A DNA stretch of 64,000 nucleotides, taken from Winogradskyella vidalii. GTDB lineage: Bacteria; Bacteroidota; Bacteroidia; Flavobacteriales; Flavobacteriaceae. The notes under the pieces were generated by a model. The model was not told the DNA's origin. It was given only the letters and a program-made list of their open reading frames with translations, and did not search any database. The translations under genes were made by a program, and so were the position numbers. Below are positions 39,457 to 46,907 of the stretch, piece by piece. How positions within the stretch are numbered: position 1 is the stretch's first letter; the number at the start of each line of letters is the position of its first letter. Where the stretch lies: assembly GCF_013403955.1 (NCBI RefSeq), contig NZ_JABFDG010000001.1, positions 1,364,001 to 1,428,000 on the forward strand, given 5' to 3'.

Positions 39457-40506
39457 TTGACAAAAAAGAATCCTTATAGAGAAATTTTAATACATACATT
39501 AGTATGGTTGTTTATTAGTGTATTCCAGTTATTTACAGCATACATTAACTTGGGTGAAATTCCTCGAGGAATGTTTATTAGGCAAGCCATTACCCCAATT
39601 CTTTTCTATGTTAATTACTTAGTTTTTGTTCCTTATATTTTACTAAAACGAAAACTGCTTCTTTACATCGTGGCTTCCATAGCGTTTTTAGTACTCTACA
39701 ATTTTCTTACTGAAGAGTTAATTTTTAATTCAGTTGCTAGGGAGTTAAGAGACCTGCCTAGACCACCCAATAGAGTGGGAGGGCCATTTGGCATCCGCCA
39801 TGCCATGCCACTTGTATTCTCATTAACGATTTTTTTGTTAGGTGGTATTTTTAGCCTGGTGGTTGATTTTTATAAGCGCGAACGTTTGTCTAAAGCCTTA
39901 GAAAATGAACAAAAAGAAATTAAGCTGCAGTTTTTAAGAAATCAGTTAAATCCTCATTTTCTATTTAATTCTCTCAACAGTATTTATGCCTTGGTAAGAA
40001 GTAAATCTGATGATGCGCCTGAAGCCGTCATTACTTTATCAGAATTAATGCGGTATATGCTTTATGAAGCTAAAGATGAGCAAGTCTCGCTAGAAAAAGA
40101 AATGGTGTACATACAAAACTATATTGCATTACAGCGTTTGCGCTTAAAAAATACCGAAGACGTAAAATTGAATATTAGAGGTGAAACCAAGCATTTAAAA
40201 ATTTACCCTTTGCTGTTAATTTCTTTTATAGAAAACGCCTTTAAATTTGGTACCGACTACAAAGGCAATACCCATATTAATATTAAAATAGAGGTGGTTG
40301 GTCACAGCTTTAATTTTTATATAGAAAACCTTATAGGCCTGTATAGACGCGATGATAAGAATTCGGGGGTTGGTTTAGAGAATATTAAAAATCAATTTAA
40401 TTACCTGTATAAAAACAATTATAAACTCACTATAGAAGAAGACCAATCGTATTACAAGGTGCATTTAATCTTAAATTTATCTCAAAATGAAGTGTATAAT
40501 AATTGA
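39457..40506 (+). CDS. LytS/YehU-type sensor histidine kinase
   Basis: 349 residues starting at TTG (39457), with no ATG near. Four membrane helices lie in the first 150 residues, with no large sensor domain. The His_kinase domain follows: FLRNQLNPHFLFNSLNSIYA near 163 (phospho-accepting histidine), then the HATPase part with FIENAFKFG near 258 (N box) and GVGLENIKNQFNYLY near 308 (G box). It overlaps the next gene by 20 bases, so it pairs with that regulator. Confidence 0.92.
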   Translation: MTKKNPYREILIHTLVWLFISVFQLFTAYINLGEIPRGMFIRQAITPILFYVNYLVFVPYILLKRKLLLYIVASIAFLVLYNFLTEELIFNSVARELRDLPRPPNRVGGPFGIRHAMPLVFSLTIFLLGGIFSLVVDFYKRERLSKALENEQKEIKLQFLRNQLNPHFLFNSLNSIYALVRSKSDDAPEAVITLSELMRYMLYEAKDEQVSLEKEMVYIQNYIALQRLRLKNTEDVKLNIRGETKHLKIYPLLLISFIENAFKFGTDYKGNTHINIKIEVVGHSFNFYIENLIGLYRRDDKNSGVGLENIKNQFNYLYKNNYKLTIEEDQSYYKVHLILNLSQNEVYNN

Positions 40507-41215
40507 TGACGAGCCTTTAGCAATAGATGTTGTAGAATCTTATTGCCAAGCTTTGGGTGCCGTTGAGGTCATCCGTACGTTTACGAATGCCATAGAAGCT
40601 ATAGAGTTTATAAACACTAACCGTATAGACTTGGTGTTTTCTGATATTGAAATGCCAAACATATCGGGTATAGAACTCATTAAGTCCTTAGAAGGTAAAG
40701 TGCCTTATTTTATTTTTACAACCGCTTATCCGCAATATGCTTTAGAGGGGTTCGATTTAAATGCGGTGGATTATTTAGTAAAACCTATTCCGTTTCCACG
40801 ATTTATAAAAGCCGTTAATAGGGTAAAAGAAATGATGAAACTCAATAATGGCGGTGCCTCATTTAATGTTTCGTCTGCCGGAGGGCAAGCGCCCACACAC
40901 GAAGACGATTTTATTTTTGTAAAGTCTGAATATGAAAATCTAAAACTAGACATCCATACCATTAAGCATATTCAAGGGCTAAAGGATTATTTAAAAATTC
41001 ATTCTGAAACCGCCAAGCCGGTACTAACCTTAATGAGTTTTAAAGAGATTCAATCTAAGCTTCCAGAAACCATCTTTATAAGGGTCCACCGGTCTTATAT
41101 TGTTAATGTCAATAAAATCACGTCCATTCAAAAAAACAGAATTATTATTAATGACGAGCGTATTCCTATTGGTGAAAGTTACCGATCTATGGTGTATAGT
41201 CGTTTAAATATTTAA
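40487..41215 (+). CDS. LytTR family response regulator
   Basis: 242 residues. The receiver has CIIIDDEPLAIDV at the N-terminus, LVFSDIEMPNISG (phosphoacceptor near residue 54), FTTAYPQYALEGF and YLVKPIPFPRF. The LytTR DNA-binding domain (about 140-240) has IKHIQGLKDYLKIHS and FIRVHRSYIVNVNKI. It is translationally coupled to the kinase. The envelope cluster upstream, with its inverted-repeat region near 36900, is a plausible target, by inference from position. Confidence 0.94.
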   Translation: MKCIIIDDEPLAIDVVESYCQALGAVEVIRTFTNAIEAIEFINTNRIDLVFSDIEMPNISGIELIKSLEGKVPYFIFTTAYPQYALEGFDLNAVDYLVKPIPFPRFIKAVNRVKEMMKLNNGGASFNVSSAGGQAPTHEDDFIFVKSEYENLKLDIHTIKHIQGLKDYLKIHSETAKPVLTLMSFKEIQSKLPETIFIRVHRSYIVNVNKITSIQKNRIIINDERIPIGESYRSMVYSRLNI

Positions 41216-41221
41216 AATGGA

Positions 41222-42661
41222 TTATAAATCCCAAACTAAAGGCAATACAAAATAGACAATTAAAGTTACTAGGAGTATTGAAATCACATTCATCCAGAGG
41301 CCTTTTTTTACCATATCTTCAATTTTTAAATAGCCCGAACCAAACACTACCGCATTAGGAGGTGTTGCCACAGGAAGCATAAACGCACAAGATGCGGCTA
41401 AAGTCGCACTGACTAATAAGATGTACGGATGCACATCTAACACCGTAGCTAAGGCCACTAAAACAGGTAGTAACATTGCTGTGGTGGCCATATTAGAGGT
41501 GATTTCGGTGAGGAAGTTAACTGCTGCAATCAGTACCAAGAGCAATACAAAAATAGAAACGCCCACTAAAGCTGTTAGTTGGTTGCCAATCCAGGCCGCC
41601 AAACCACTCACTTCAAACCCTGAAGCTAAAGCCATACCACCACCAAATAGGAGCAAAATACCCCAAGGTAATTTAACCACATCTGGCCAAGAGAGTAGGG
41701 CATCGTTTTTTTCCTTATCAGGAATTAAGAATAAAACCACAGCAGCACTAATGGCAATTATGGTATCATCTATAGCCGGCAACCACTTTGTGAGTATAAA
41801 GGAGCGGCTGATCCATGCTATAGCAGCGATAGTAAACACCACTAACACCACCTTTTCTTCATAGGTGGTCTTACCCATGGCCTTAAGTTGGCGTTCAATT
41901 TCTTTTTTACCGCCTGGAAATTCTTTTTGTTTAAACTTAAAAGCAAATCGGGTTAAATAAATCCAGCAGATTATTAAGAGTATGACGCTTATAGGAAACC
42001 CAAATAAAAACCACTGGGCAAAGGTAATTTCAGTATTGTAGGTACTTTCTACCACGCCCGCTAAGACTAAATTTGGCGGTGTACCAATCAGTGTGGCAAT
42101 ACCTCCAATAGAAGCGCTATAGGCAATGGCTAGCATTAAGGCTTTACCAAAGATGAGGTTTTCGTTTTTATCGGTATGGGGGTTATCTTGAAGCTGTAAT
42201 ACTATAGCCATTCCTACGGGTAAAATCATCACTGCAGAGGCTGTGTTTGAAATCCACATAGACAACAAGGCCGTTGCCACCATAAAACCAAGAATGATTT
42301 TAGTGACGTTAGTGCCTACAAAATTAATAATGTTTAAAGCAATGCGTTTGTGTAAGTTCCATTTTTCAATAGCAATAGCTAATACAAATCCGCCCAGAAA
42401 AAGAAAGATGTATTTATGACCATAGGAGGCTGTGGTTTCAGCAATGGAAATACCACCAGACAGCGGAAATAACACTATAGGCAATAAGGCCGTGACGGGT
42501 ATGGCTATAGCTTCGGTAATCCACCAGACCGCTACCCAGGCTGTGGAGGCTAATATGGCATTGGCAGAATCGTTTAAACCTGCTGGATGAAAGAAAAATT
42601 TAATCAGTATAAATAACAAGGGGCCTAAGAAAAGCCCTATGTATTGTTTTGTTGTTTTCAT
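41222..42661 (-). CDS. SLC13/DASS family sodium-coupled anion symporter
   Basis: 479 residues with about 11 membrane helices. The DASS hallmarks are present in both halves: MWISNTASAVMILPVGMA near 130, IATLIGTPPNLVLAG near 187, EITSNMATTAMLLPVLVALA near 385, and FMLPVATPPNAVVFGSG near 425. These are the paired SNT-type sodium and substrate sites. The family imports dicarboxylates, citrate or sulfate; which one cannot be told from sequence. It converges with the LytTR gene, 6 bases apart. Confidence 0.92.
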   Translation of the reverse strand: MKTTKQYIGLFLGPLLFILIKFFFHPAGLNDSANAILASTAWVAVWWITEAIAIPVTALLPIVLFPLSGGISIAETTASYGHKYIFLFLGGFVLAIAIEKWNLHKRIALNIINFVGTNVTKIILGFMVATALLSMWISNTASAVMILPVGMAIVLQLQDNPHTDKNENLIFGKALMLAIAYSASIGGIATLIGTPPNLVLAGVVESTYNTEITFAQWFLFGFPISVILLIICWIYLTRFAFKFKQKEFPGGKKEIERQLKAMGKTTYEEKVVLVVFTIAAIAWISRSFILTKWLPAIDDTIIAISAAVVLFLIPDKEKNDALLSWPDVVKLPWGILLLFGGGMALASGFEVSGLAAWIGNQLTALVGVSIFVLLLVLIAAVNFLTEITSNMATTAMLLPVLVALATVLDVHPYILLVSATLAASCAFMLPVATPPNAVVFGSGYLKIEDMVKKGLWMNVISILLVTLIVYFVLPLVWDL

Positions 42662-42797
42662 TGGTATTTTTGGCTTTATAGGTTGATGTACCTATCATGA
42701 GATTGCCATGTCTTGTTTGTTAGGCGTTTGCTTAGAAGCGTTTGTAACAGGACGCGCAATGACCTTATGAAGGTATTGTATTTTGTTGAATAATCAA

Positions 42798-42905
42798 ATG
42801 GAAATGTTAAAGAATCTTAGCGAGGGTCTGCTGATTTGCCTCTGTTTAGCTATTTTATCTCCCGTGTTTTTGAGTGCGTTGGTTTGGTGCTTTATTTATT
42901 TGTAG
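42798..42905 (+). CDS. Possible 35-residue hydrophobic membrane peptide
   Basis: A short ORF begins MEMLKNLSEG; the rest is almost entirely hydrophobic (for example LICLCLAILSPVFLSALVW), ending CFIYL. One membrane helix is predicted. A Bacteroidota-type promoter (TTG 42644-42646, 18 bases, TATTTTTG 42665-42672) lies 125 bases upstream. A hairpin TGTAG / CTACA overlaps the stop codon. Size and composition resemble small membrane proteins or type I toxins, but I do not recognise a family and it could be chance. Confidence 0.3.
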   Translation: MEMLKNLSEGLLICLCLAILSPVFLSALVWCFIYL

Positions 42906-42921
42906 GAAAAAACTACAGCTA

Positions 42922-42965
42922 ACACGCTTATGACACGCTTATGACACGCTTAAGACACGCTTATG
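42922..42965. repeat. Four tandem copies of an 11-bp repeat
   Basis: Unit ACACGCTTATG occurs four times without a gap (42922, 42933, 42944, 42955). The third copy has ACACGCTTAAG. It directly follows a hairpin (TGTAG-N7-CTACA, 42901-42917). The copies are too short and lack spacers, so this is not CRISPR. Confidence 0.85.
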
Positions 42966-43474
42966 CTATGGTTAAGGTCTCATCCTATTATTTTGAGTCA
43001 ATGTTAGGGTATTTTGTTTTTTTAAGGTGTTGTTCTGGCTATGTGTCGTACTGTATTTGTTGTTGTTTTTGTTACTGAGTTACTTCTTGTATGTTGTAAA
43101 TTGCTGTAATACAGTGGTTTATTTCCTAAAAATATGGCCATAATCATTTTTATGATATTTTTAATGGGTATGCGTGTCTGACTGCTAATTTTTCAATTTA
43201 GGTATAAAATAAGTTGATTTTATTAGAAAATTTTCAATAAAACTGAGGTTTTTATGTAAATATCTGTTATTGAGCAGTTTGCGAATTAAAATATTTTGTA
43301 TATGTTTGAAGCATAGTTGTTTAGCGAGTTAGCTACTCGCCCTATATAGTTTCCGGAATTATTTACAACTTTTCTTCCCTCATTTCTTTAATTTGTTCAA
43401 AGCGTTTGGACAAATCTTAACCAGATATGGTGTTGCTTTTATAAAGTATCACTTATCACAAAGCCTTAAATATC

Positions 43475-44275
43475 ATGGCTAGAAATAATTCTTTTATTAG
43501 ATTGGAAGGAACTCTGGATGGGTTAACCTTCTACAGAAAAAACGGTGAATCTTTTGTAAAGACAAAAAACCGTGTTAGTAAAAACCGCATCATGAACGAT
43601 CCTGCGTATGCTAGGACTCGTGAGAACATGCAAGAATTTGGAGGCGCTGCCAAATGCAGTAAATCTTTTAGGACTTCCTTTGCAGGCATTAGCCGCTTGG
43701 TTTCGGATTCTTATTTGAACTCTCGTATCACGGGGAAATTCAGGCGTATTGTTGGTAACGGTGCTGGTCTAAGAGGTCAGCGAACGTATGATATTGTTAA
43801 TCAGGTGACGGATTTTATTGATTTTAATTTCAATATTGATAAGCCGTTTGACTCTAATTTTAATGCGCCCTCTGGTGGCCCTATGATAAATGCCAGTAGA
43901 GATAGTATTACTTGGGATATTCCGGATTTTAATACGGATACTTACATTGAAAAACCTTTAGGTGCTACGCATTTTAAATTGGCTTTAGCTGCGGGTTACA
44001 CCAGTAATTATGAATGGGACACAGCGGTTAATGGTTATGTTCCGGTAGAAGAGGTGCCTGATGGTGCTGGCGTTGTAACGTACAGTTCAGCGTTAACTAT
44101 TGGCGGTATGGTTGGTTCTGCAACTTCGTTGACGGCCGATTTAACGGCTTATGCTCCGATACCTGCAACCACGGCGCTATTTGGTGCGACCGGTATTGTA
44201 TTTTTTCAGGAGGTTAATGGCGACCTTTATCCTTTGGCTCAGGGCCATAGTATGAAAATTGCAGTTGGAGGTTAG
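43475..44275 (+). CDS. Orphan conserved Bacteroidota protein
   Basis: 266 residues, soluble, without signal peptide. It begins MARNNSFIRLEGTLDGLTFY and has a basic N-terminal third (KTKNRVSKNRIMNDPAYART, KCSKSFRTSFAGISRL) and a beta-rich, glycine/alanine-rich C-terminal part (TSLTADLTAYAPIPATTALF, VFFQEVNGDLYPLAQGHS). I have the impression of a family found as scattered copies in Bacteroidota, but know no function or name. It stands alone and is followed by a terminator whose 3' part recurs 350 bases downstream, suggesting a lost neighbour copy. Confidence 0.7.
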   Translation: MARNNSFIRLEGTLDGLTFYRKNGESFVKTKNRVSKNRIMNDPAYARTRENMQEFGGAAKCSKSFRTSFAGISRLVSDSYLNSRITGKFRRIVGNGAGLRGQRTYDIVNQVTDFIDFNFNIDKPFDSNFNAPSGGPMINASRDSITWDIPDFNTDTYIEKPLGATHFKLALAAGYTSNYEWDTAVNGYVPVEEVPDGAGVVTYSSALTIGGMVGSATSLTADLTAYAPIPATTALFGATGIVFFQEVNGDLYPLAQGHSMKIAVGG

Positions 44276-44303
44276 TGTTTAGCTTTTGGCTTTTAGCCTT
44301 GTT

Positions 44304-44338
44304 AAATCCCGTATTGGTTTATCCTTTACGGGATTTTT
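44304..44338 (+). terminator. Terminator of the orphan protein gene
   Basis: A perfect 10-bp stem AAATCCCGTA / TACGGGATTT with a 13-base loop and T run, 28 bases after the stop. Confidence 0.8.
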
Positions 44339-44354
44339 TAATTGGTTTTAGTTG
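44316..44354 (+). repeat. 39-bp direct repeat, copy 1
   Basis: Starts ggtttatcctttacgggatt and includes the loop and 3' arm of the terminator. It is identical to the copy at 44668-44706. Confidence 0.85.
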
Positions 44355-44995
44355 TATTCGTGAATGTTGTTACTGTTGTGAAATTAGTATTCATAGCTTT
44401 ACAAATGTTAAACGTTCATTTTGTCTTGACACAAAACGAACCAAAAAGTCAAAACGATTTGTAATGAAATTGCAAGCACCATTCGCTGCAGCATTGATGT
44501 TTTTAGTTCTCTATTTTATTCTTATTTCCAGTCCTAGATTTAGTTGTTTAAGTTTGATTGTTGCTCATTATTTCTGAAAATCGTTGGTTCCGACGCTGTC
44601 GGAATGCGGGTGTTGCTTTTTTGTGGGCTTTTGGTTTTTGGACTTTTGGTTTGTTTATTTTTTGTATGGTTTATCCTTTACGGGATTTTTTAATTGGTTT
44701 TAGTTGAGGTGGTTTTGTTGCTTATTGCTATTCTTGTTTGTTTAAGGTGTTTTAAGATAGGTGTTTATCAGTTTGTTTTGTTTGTAGGGGGTGAATTATT
44801 TGATGTATTGATTTGTTTAATTTTTGATTTTTATTGGCGGATTACGGATATCCGTAAGGGTGTATTTTTTGATGTTATTATCTTTGATATCGCCATACTA
44901 AAACCGCATTGTATGATAAATAGAGGGAAAATCCTGCACTTAAATTTTGAGTTGCTATTTTAGGGAATACTATTCAATAAGTGATTCAGGTAATT
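44339..44995. other. Gene-poor region with inverted repeats
   Basis: About 650 bases without a convincing gene. It contains a TTTTGT-cttgac-ACAAAA hairpin near 44419-44436, followed by aaccaaaaagtcaa (a sequence type I recall as a dispersed repeat in flavobacteria). It also has a hairpin TTCCGAC-gct-GTCGGAA (44588-44604), the second copy of the 39-bp repeat, and a perfect palindrome TTACGGATATCCGTAA (44842-44857). Confidence 0.5.
44668..44706 (+). repeat. 39-bp direct repeat, copy 2 (truncated terminator)
   Basis: Identical to 44316-44354, but the 5' stem arm AAATCCCGTA is missing upstream, so the hairpin cannot form. It looks like the remains of a duplicated gene end. Confidence 0.8.
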
Positions 44996-45025
44996 AAAGG
45001 CAGCTAGCAATAGTTGCCTTTTTTT
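44996..45025 (+). terminator. Terminator-like hairpin before the convergent nuclease gene
   Basis: AAAGGCA (44996-45002) / TGCCTTT (45015-45021) is followed by a T run on the plus strand. It would stop plus-strand reads entering the minus-strand trio. Confidence 0.6.
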
Positions 45026-45042
45026 CTACTTATCTTAATAGA

Positions 45043-45951
45043 TTATTGGTTTTTAAACTCTAAGAATACAGGTAAATGATCAGACAACGTTCTAGAAGCT
45101 TCTAAATTATCGCAAGAACCTACAAAATCTTTAGAACCTGAATCAATTGCTGTGATACCTTTAGCATAATAAATGTTGTCTATCGGGTGATTTAAATAAT
45201 TCCCATACCTACATTTTATTTTTAAGGTTGTTTTTGTGTTTTTTAGAGCGGATTTATAACCTGTATTGTAGAAGTTGTTCCATACGTCATGAGTTTCACT
45301 TAGGTTAAAATCTCCTAGTATAACAATGTGATCAGAATGAAGTCTTTTTGTATACTCTTTAAAAAAGATAATTTCATCTTCAGGGTTATCATTATGTTTG
45401 CGAGAATGAAAGTTGATAGCATAAAACGGTTGTGTCTCATTTTTTATATGAAACTTACCTATATAAGGCTCTCTGTGTATGGTATCTTCTAATTCTGAAT
45501 CTAAATAAGTACGACCAATAAGATTTACTTTAGATGTTTTCCACAGAAAAGCATAGCGTTCACTGATGTATACCGATGGACTCTTAGTAGGATTGCTGAT
45601 ACGGTAATCCCATTTAAAACCCATCCTATTTAATTCATCTGCAATTTTAGCTACGGCTTGTGCACCAGCAGGATCTTTTGCAACCACTTCTTGTATGGCA
45701 ACGAGGTCAAATTCTTTAATGATGTTTGCGATTTCTAATAACTCTTTGTCGTCTTTTGTGCGTCCTAAGTCCCTAATATTCCATGATGAAATTTTTAAAG
45801 TGTTTGAGGTTTTATCATTAAAATGAATAGTGTCTCTTAAATGCGCGCTGTTTTTTAAATTGTGCTTAGTTGCAATAGCACCTTTACTAATAGAGGTAAA
45901 GGCAACAACTAATATAAATAAGATAAAAGCTTTAGGGTGTGTTTTTATCAT
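45043..45951 (-). CDS. Exported endonuclease/exonuclease/phosphatase (DNase I-like) family protein
   Basis: 302 residues. The N-terminal hydrophobic segment (AFILFILVVAFTSISKGAIA) is a likely signal peptide. The DNase I-like fold motifs are in order: ISSWNIRDLGRT near 53, LVAIQEVVAKD near 81 (metal-binding E), FYAINFHSRKHN near 175, IVILGDFNLSE near 210 (catalytic D/N), and the C-terminal SDHLPVFLEF near 289 (catalytic H). Members cut DNA, RNA or phospho-sugars; this one looks closest to extracellular DNases. It is the third gene of a trio and shares one base with the gene before it. Confidence 0.87.
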   Translation of the reverse strand: MIKTHPKAFILFILVVAFTSISKGAIATKHNLKNSAHLRDTIHFNDKTSNTLKISSWNIRDLGRTKDDKELLEIANIIKEFDLVAIQEVVAKDPAGAQAVAKIADELNRMGFKWDYRISNPTKSPSVYISERYAFLWKTSKVNLIGRTYLDSELEDTIHREPYIGKFHIKNETQPFYAINFHSRKHNDNPEDEIIFFKEYTKRLHSDHIVILGDFNLSETHDVWNNFYNTGYKSALKNTKTTLKIKCRYGNYLNHPIDNIYYAKGITAIDSGSKDFVGSCDNLEASRTLSDHLPVFLEFKNQ

Positions 45952-46907
45952 TATACTTTTGAGATAAACATTTTTAACTCTTCTAAAAACTCTTCTTTAG
46001 AGTTTGCTGTATCTAATATTTTATAATGTTTAACGCCAGACTGCTTTAACCAGTCTTCCCAGAACAACGTTAATATTTCAAAGTCATTAGGAGAAACGGT
46101 CTGGCTACCTGTTGTTCTATTTAAAGAGCGGTCATAGAGTTCTGAAACTAAAATTTCTGTGTTTTTAAGATTTTCATTGTCTATAGGAATAATACCATAA
46201 CCAGATGTTTTAAAAAAGTCTTTTAAGTTGGTATTACCAGAAGCTTTGAATGCTTTTCTAAATTCATCAACTTTAGTTTTTGATAAATAGTAGCATTTTT
46301 TGTCTCTACAATTTTTATTCCCATATAGTCCTGCTTCTATATACCCGTCGGTTAGCAAAATAATAATATTTCTTTGAATCGTTATAACTTCATTATTATC
46401 AATAATCTCAGGGGCTTTGGTTTTTTTAATTGAAGTGGTTGTTATTTCTTTTTTTAAGTAGTTGTATATATCGCCTCCTGTTGTATTGTTTTTAGCTTTA
46501 GTATAAAGGCTTTTAACTTCGGTATTAAGGGTTTTTAACATGTGCTTATTGCCGCCATTAGCTAAAAAACTAATCCGTTCTGAAGCATTCATTTGAGATA
46601 AATCCATCCTTAGGTTTTCTGTATTGATATCAAAATCATTGATGATACTAGGGTTAGTAAAACGAAACTGGATAATATCTTCCTGGCCAATAACCCTGTT
46701 GTTAATGTTATAAATACCAGGGTAATAGTTGGTGTAAATATTGCTAATAAGCGCTACATCAGAAACAGGCTTAGCGTATAAGTCTTCTATCCTGTTAGAT
46801 AAATCGGGTGTAATAATGAGGTTAATATGCTCGTTGATGGTTGTTTTTTTTTTACCACCACAGTGTATAAAAGATAAAGCTACTAATATTATGACTATAT
46901 TTTTCAT
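45951..46907 (-). CDS. VWA-like lipoprotein
   Basis: 318 residues. A lipoprotein signal with lipobox FIHC-GGKKK is followed by a domain whose motifs resemble a von Willebrand A fold: IITPDLSNRI near 30 (MIDAS-like D-x-S) and NIIILLTDGYIEAGLYG near 185 (the LLTDG strand). This is inferred by eye; the classic DxSxS is only partly kept (DLSNR). A four-cysteine stretch (CRDKKCYY) follows the second motif. It overlaps both neighbours by a single base, so the three genes are translated as a unit. The function is unknown. Confidence 0.7.
   Translation of the reverse strand: MKNIVIILVALSFIHCGGKKKTTINEHINLIITPDLSNRIEDLYAKPVSDVALISNIYTNYYPGIYNINNRVIGQEDIIQFRFTNPSIINDFDINTENLRMDLSQMNASERISFLANGGNKHMLKTLNTEVKSLYTKAKNNTTGGDIYNYLKKEITTTSIKKTKAPEIIDNNEVITIQRNIIILLTDGYIEAGLYGNKNCRDKKCYYLSKTKVDEFRKAFKASGNTNLKDFFKTSGYGIIPIDNENLKNTEILVSELYDRSLNRTTGSQTVSPNDFEILTLFWEDWLKQSGVKHYKILDTANSKEEFLEELKMFISKV

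Larger units (their letters stand above)
42662..43474. other. Gene-poor, repeat-containing region at the edge of accessory DNA
   Basis: About 800 bases with no gene of normal size. It holds a promoter-like TATTTTTG (42665-42672) with TTG 18 bases before it, a possible 35-codon ORF, a short hairpin, four 11-bp tandem repeats, and a hairpin GCGAGT / ACTCGC at 43324-43340. The rest is AT-rich and unremarkable. Confidence 0.5.

Noticed and set aside
42922..42965. CRISPR array
   Set aside because: The 11-bp units are directly adjacent with no spacers and no cas genes nearby.
44275..44577. 100-codon plus-strand ORF after the orphan gene
   Set aside because: It begins on the last base of the orphan gene, runs through that gene's terminator and a repeat, and its product is a cysteine- and phenylalanine-rich mix with no domain. 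It is more likely chance.
44694..44963. 89-codon plus-strand ORF
   Set aside because: Starts inside the second 39-bp repeat and crosses a palindrome. Composition reflects T-rich DNA.
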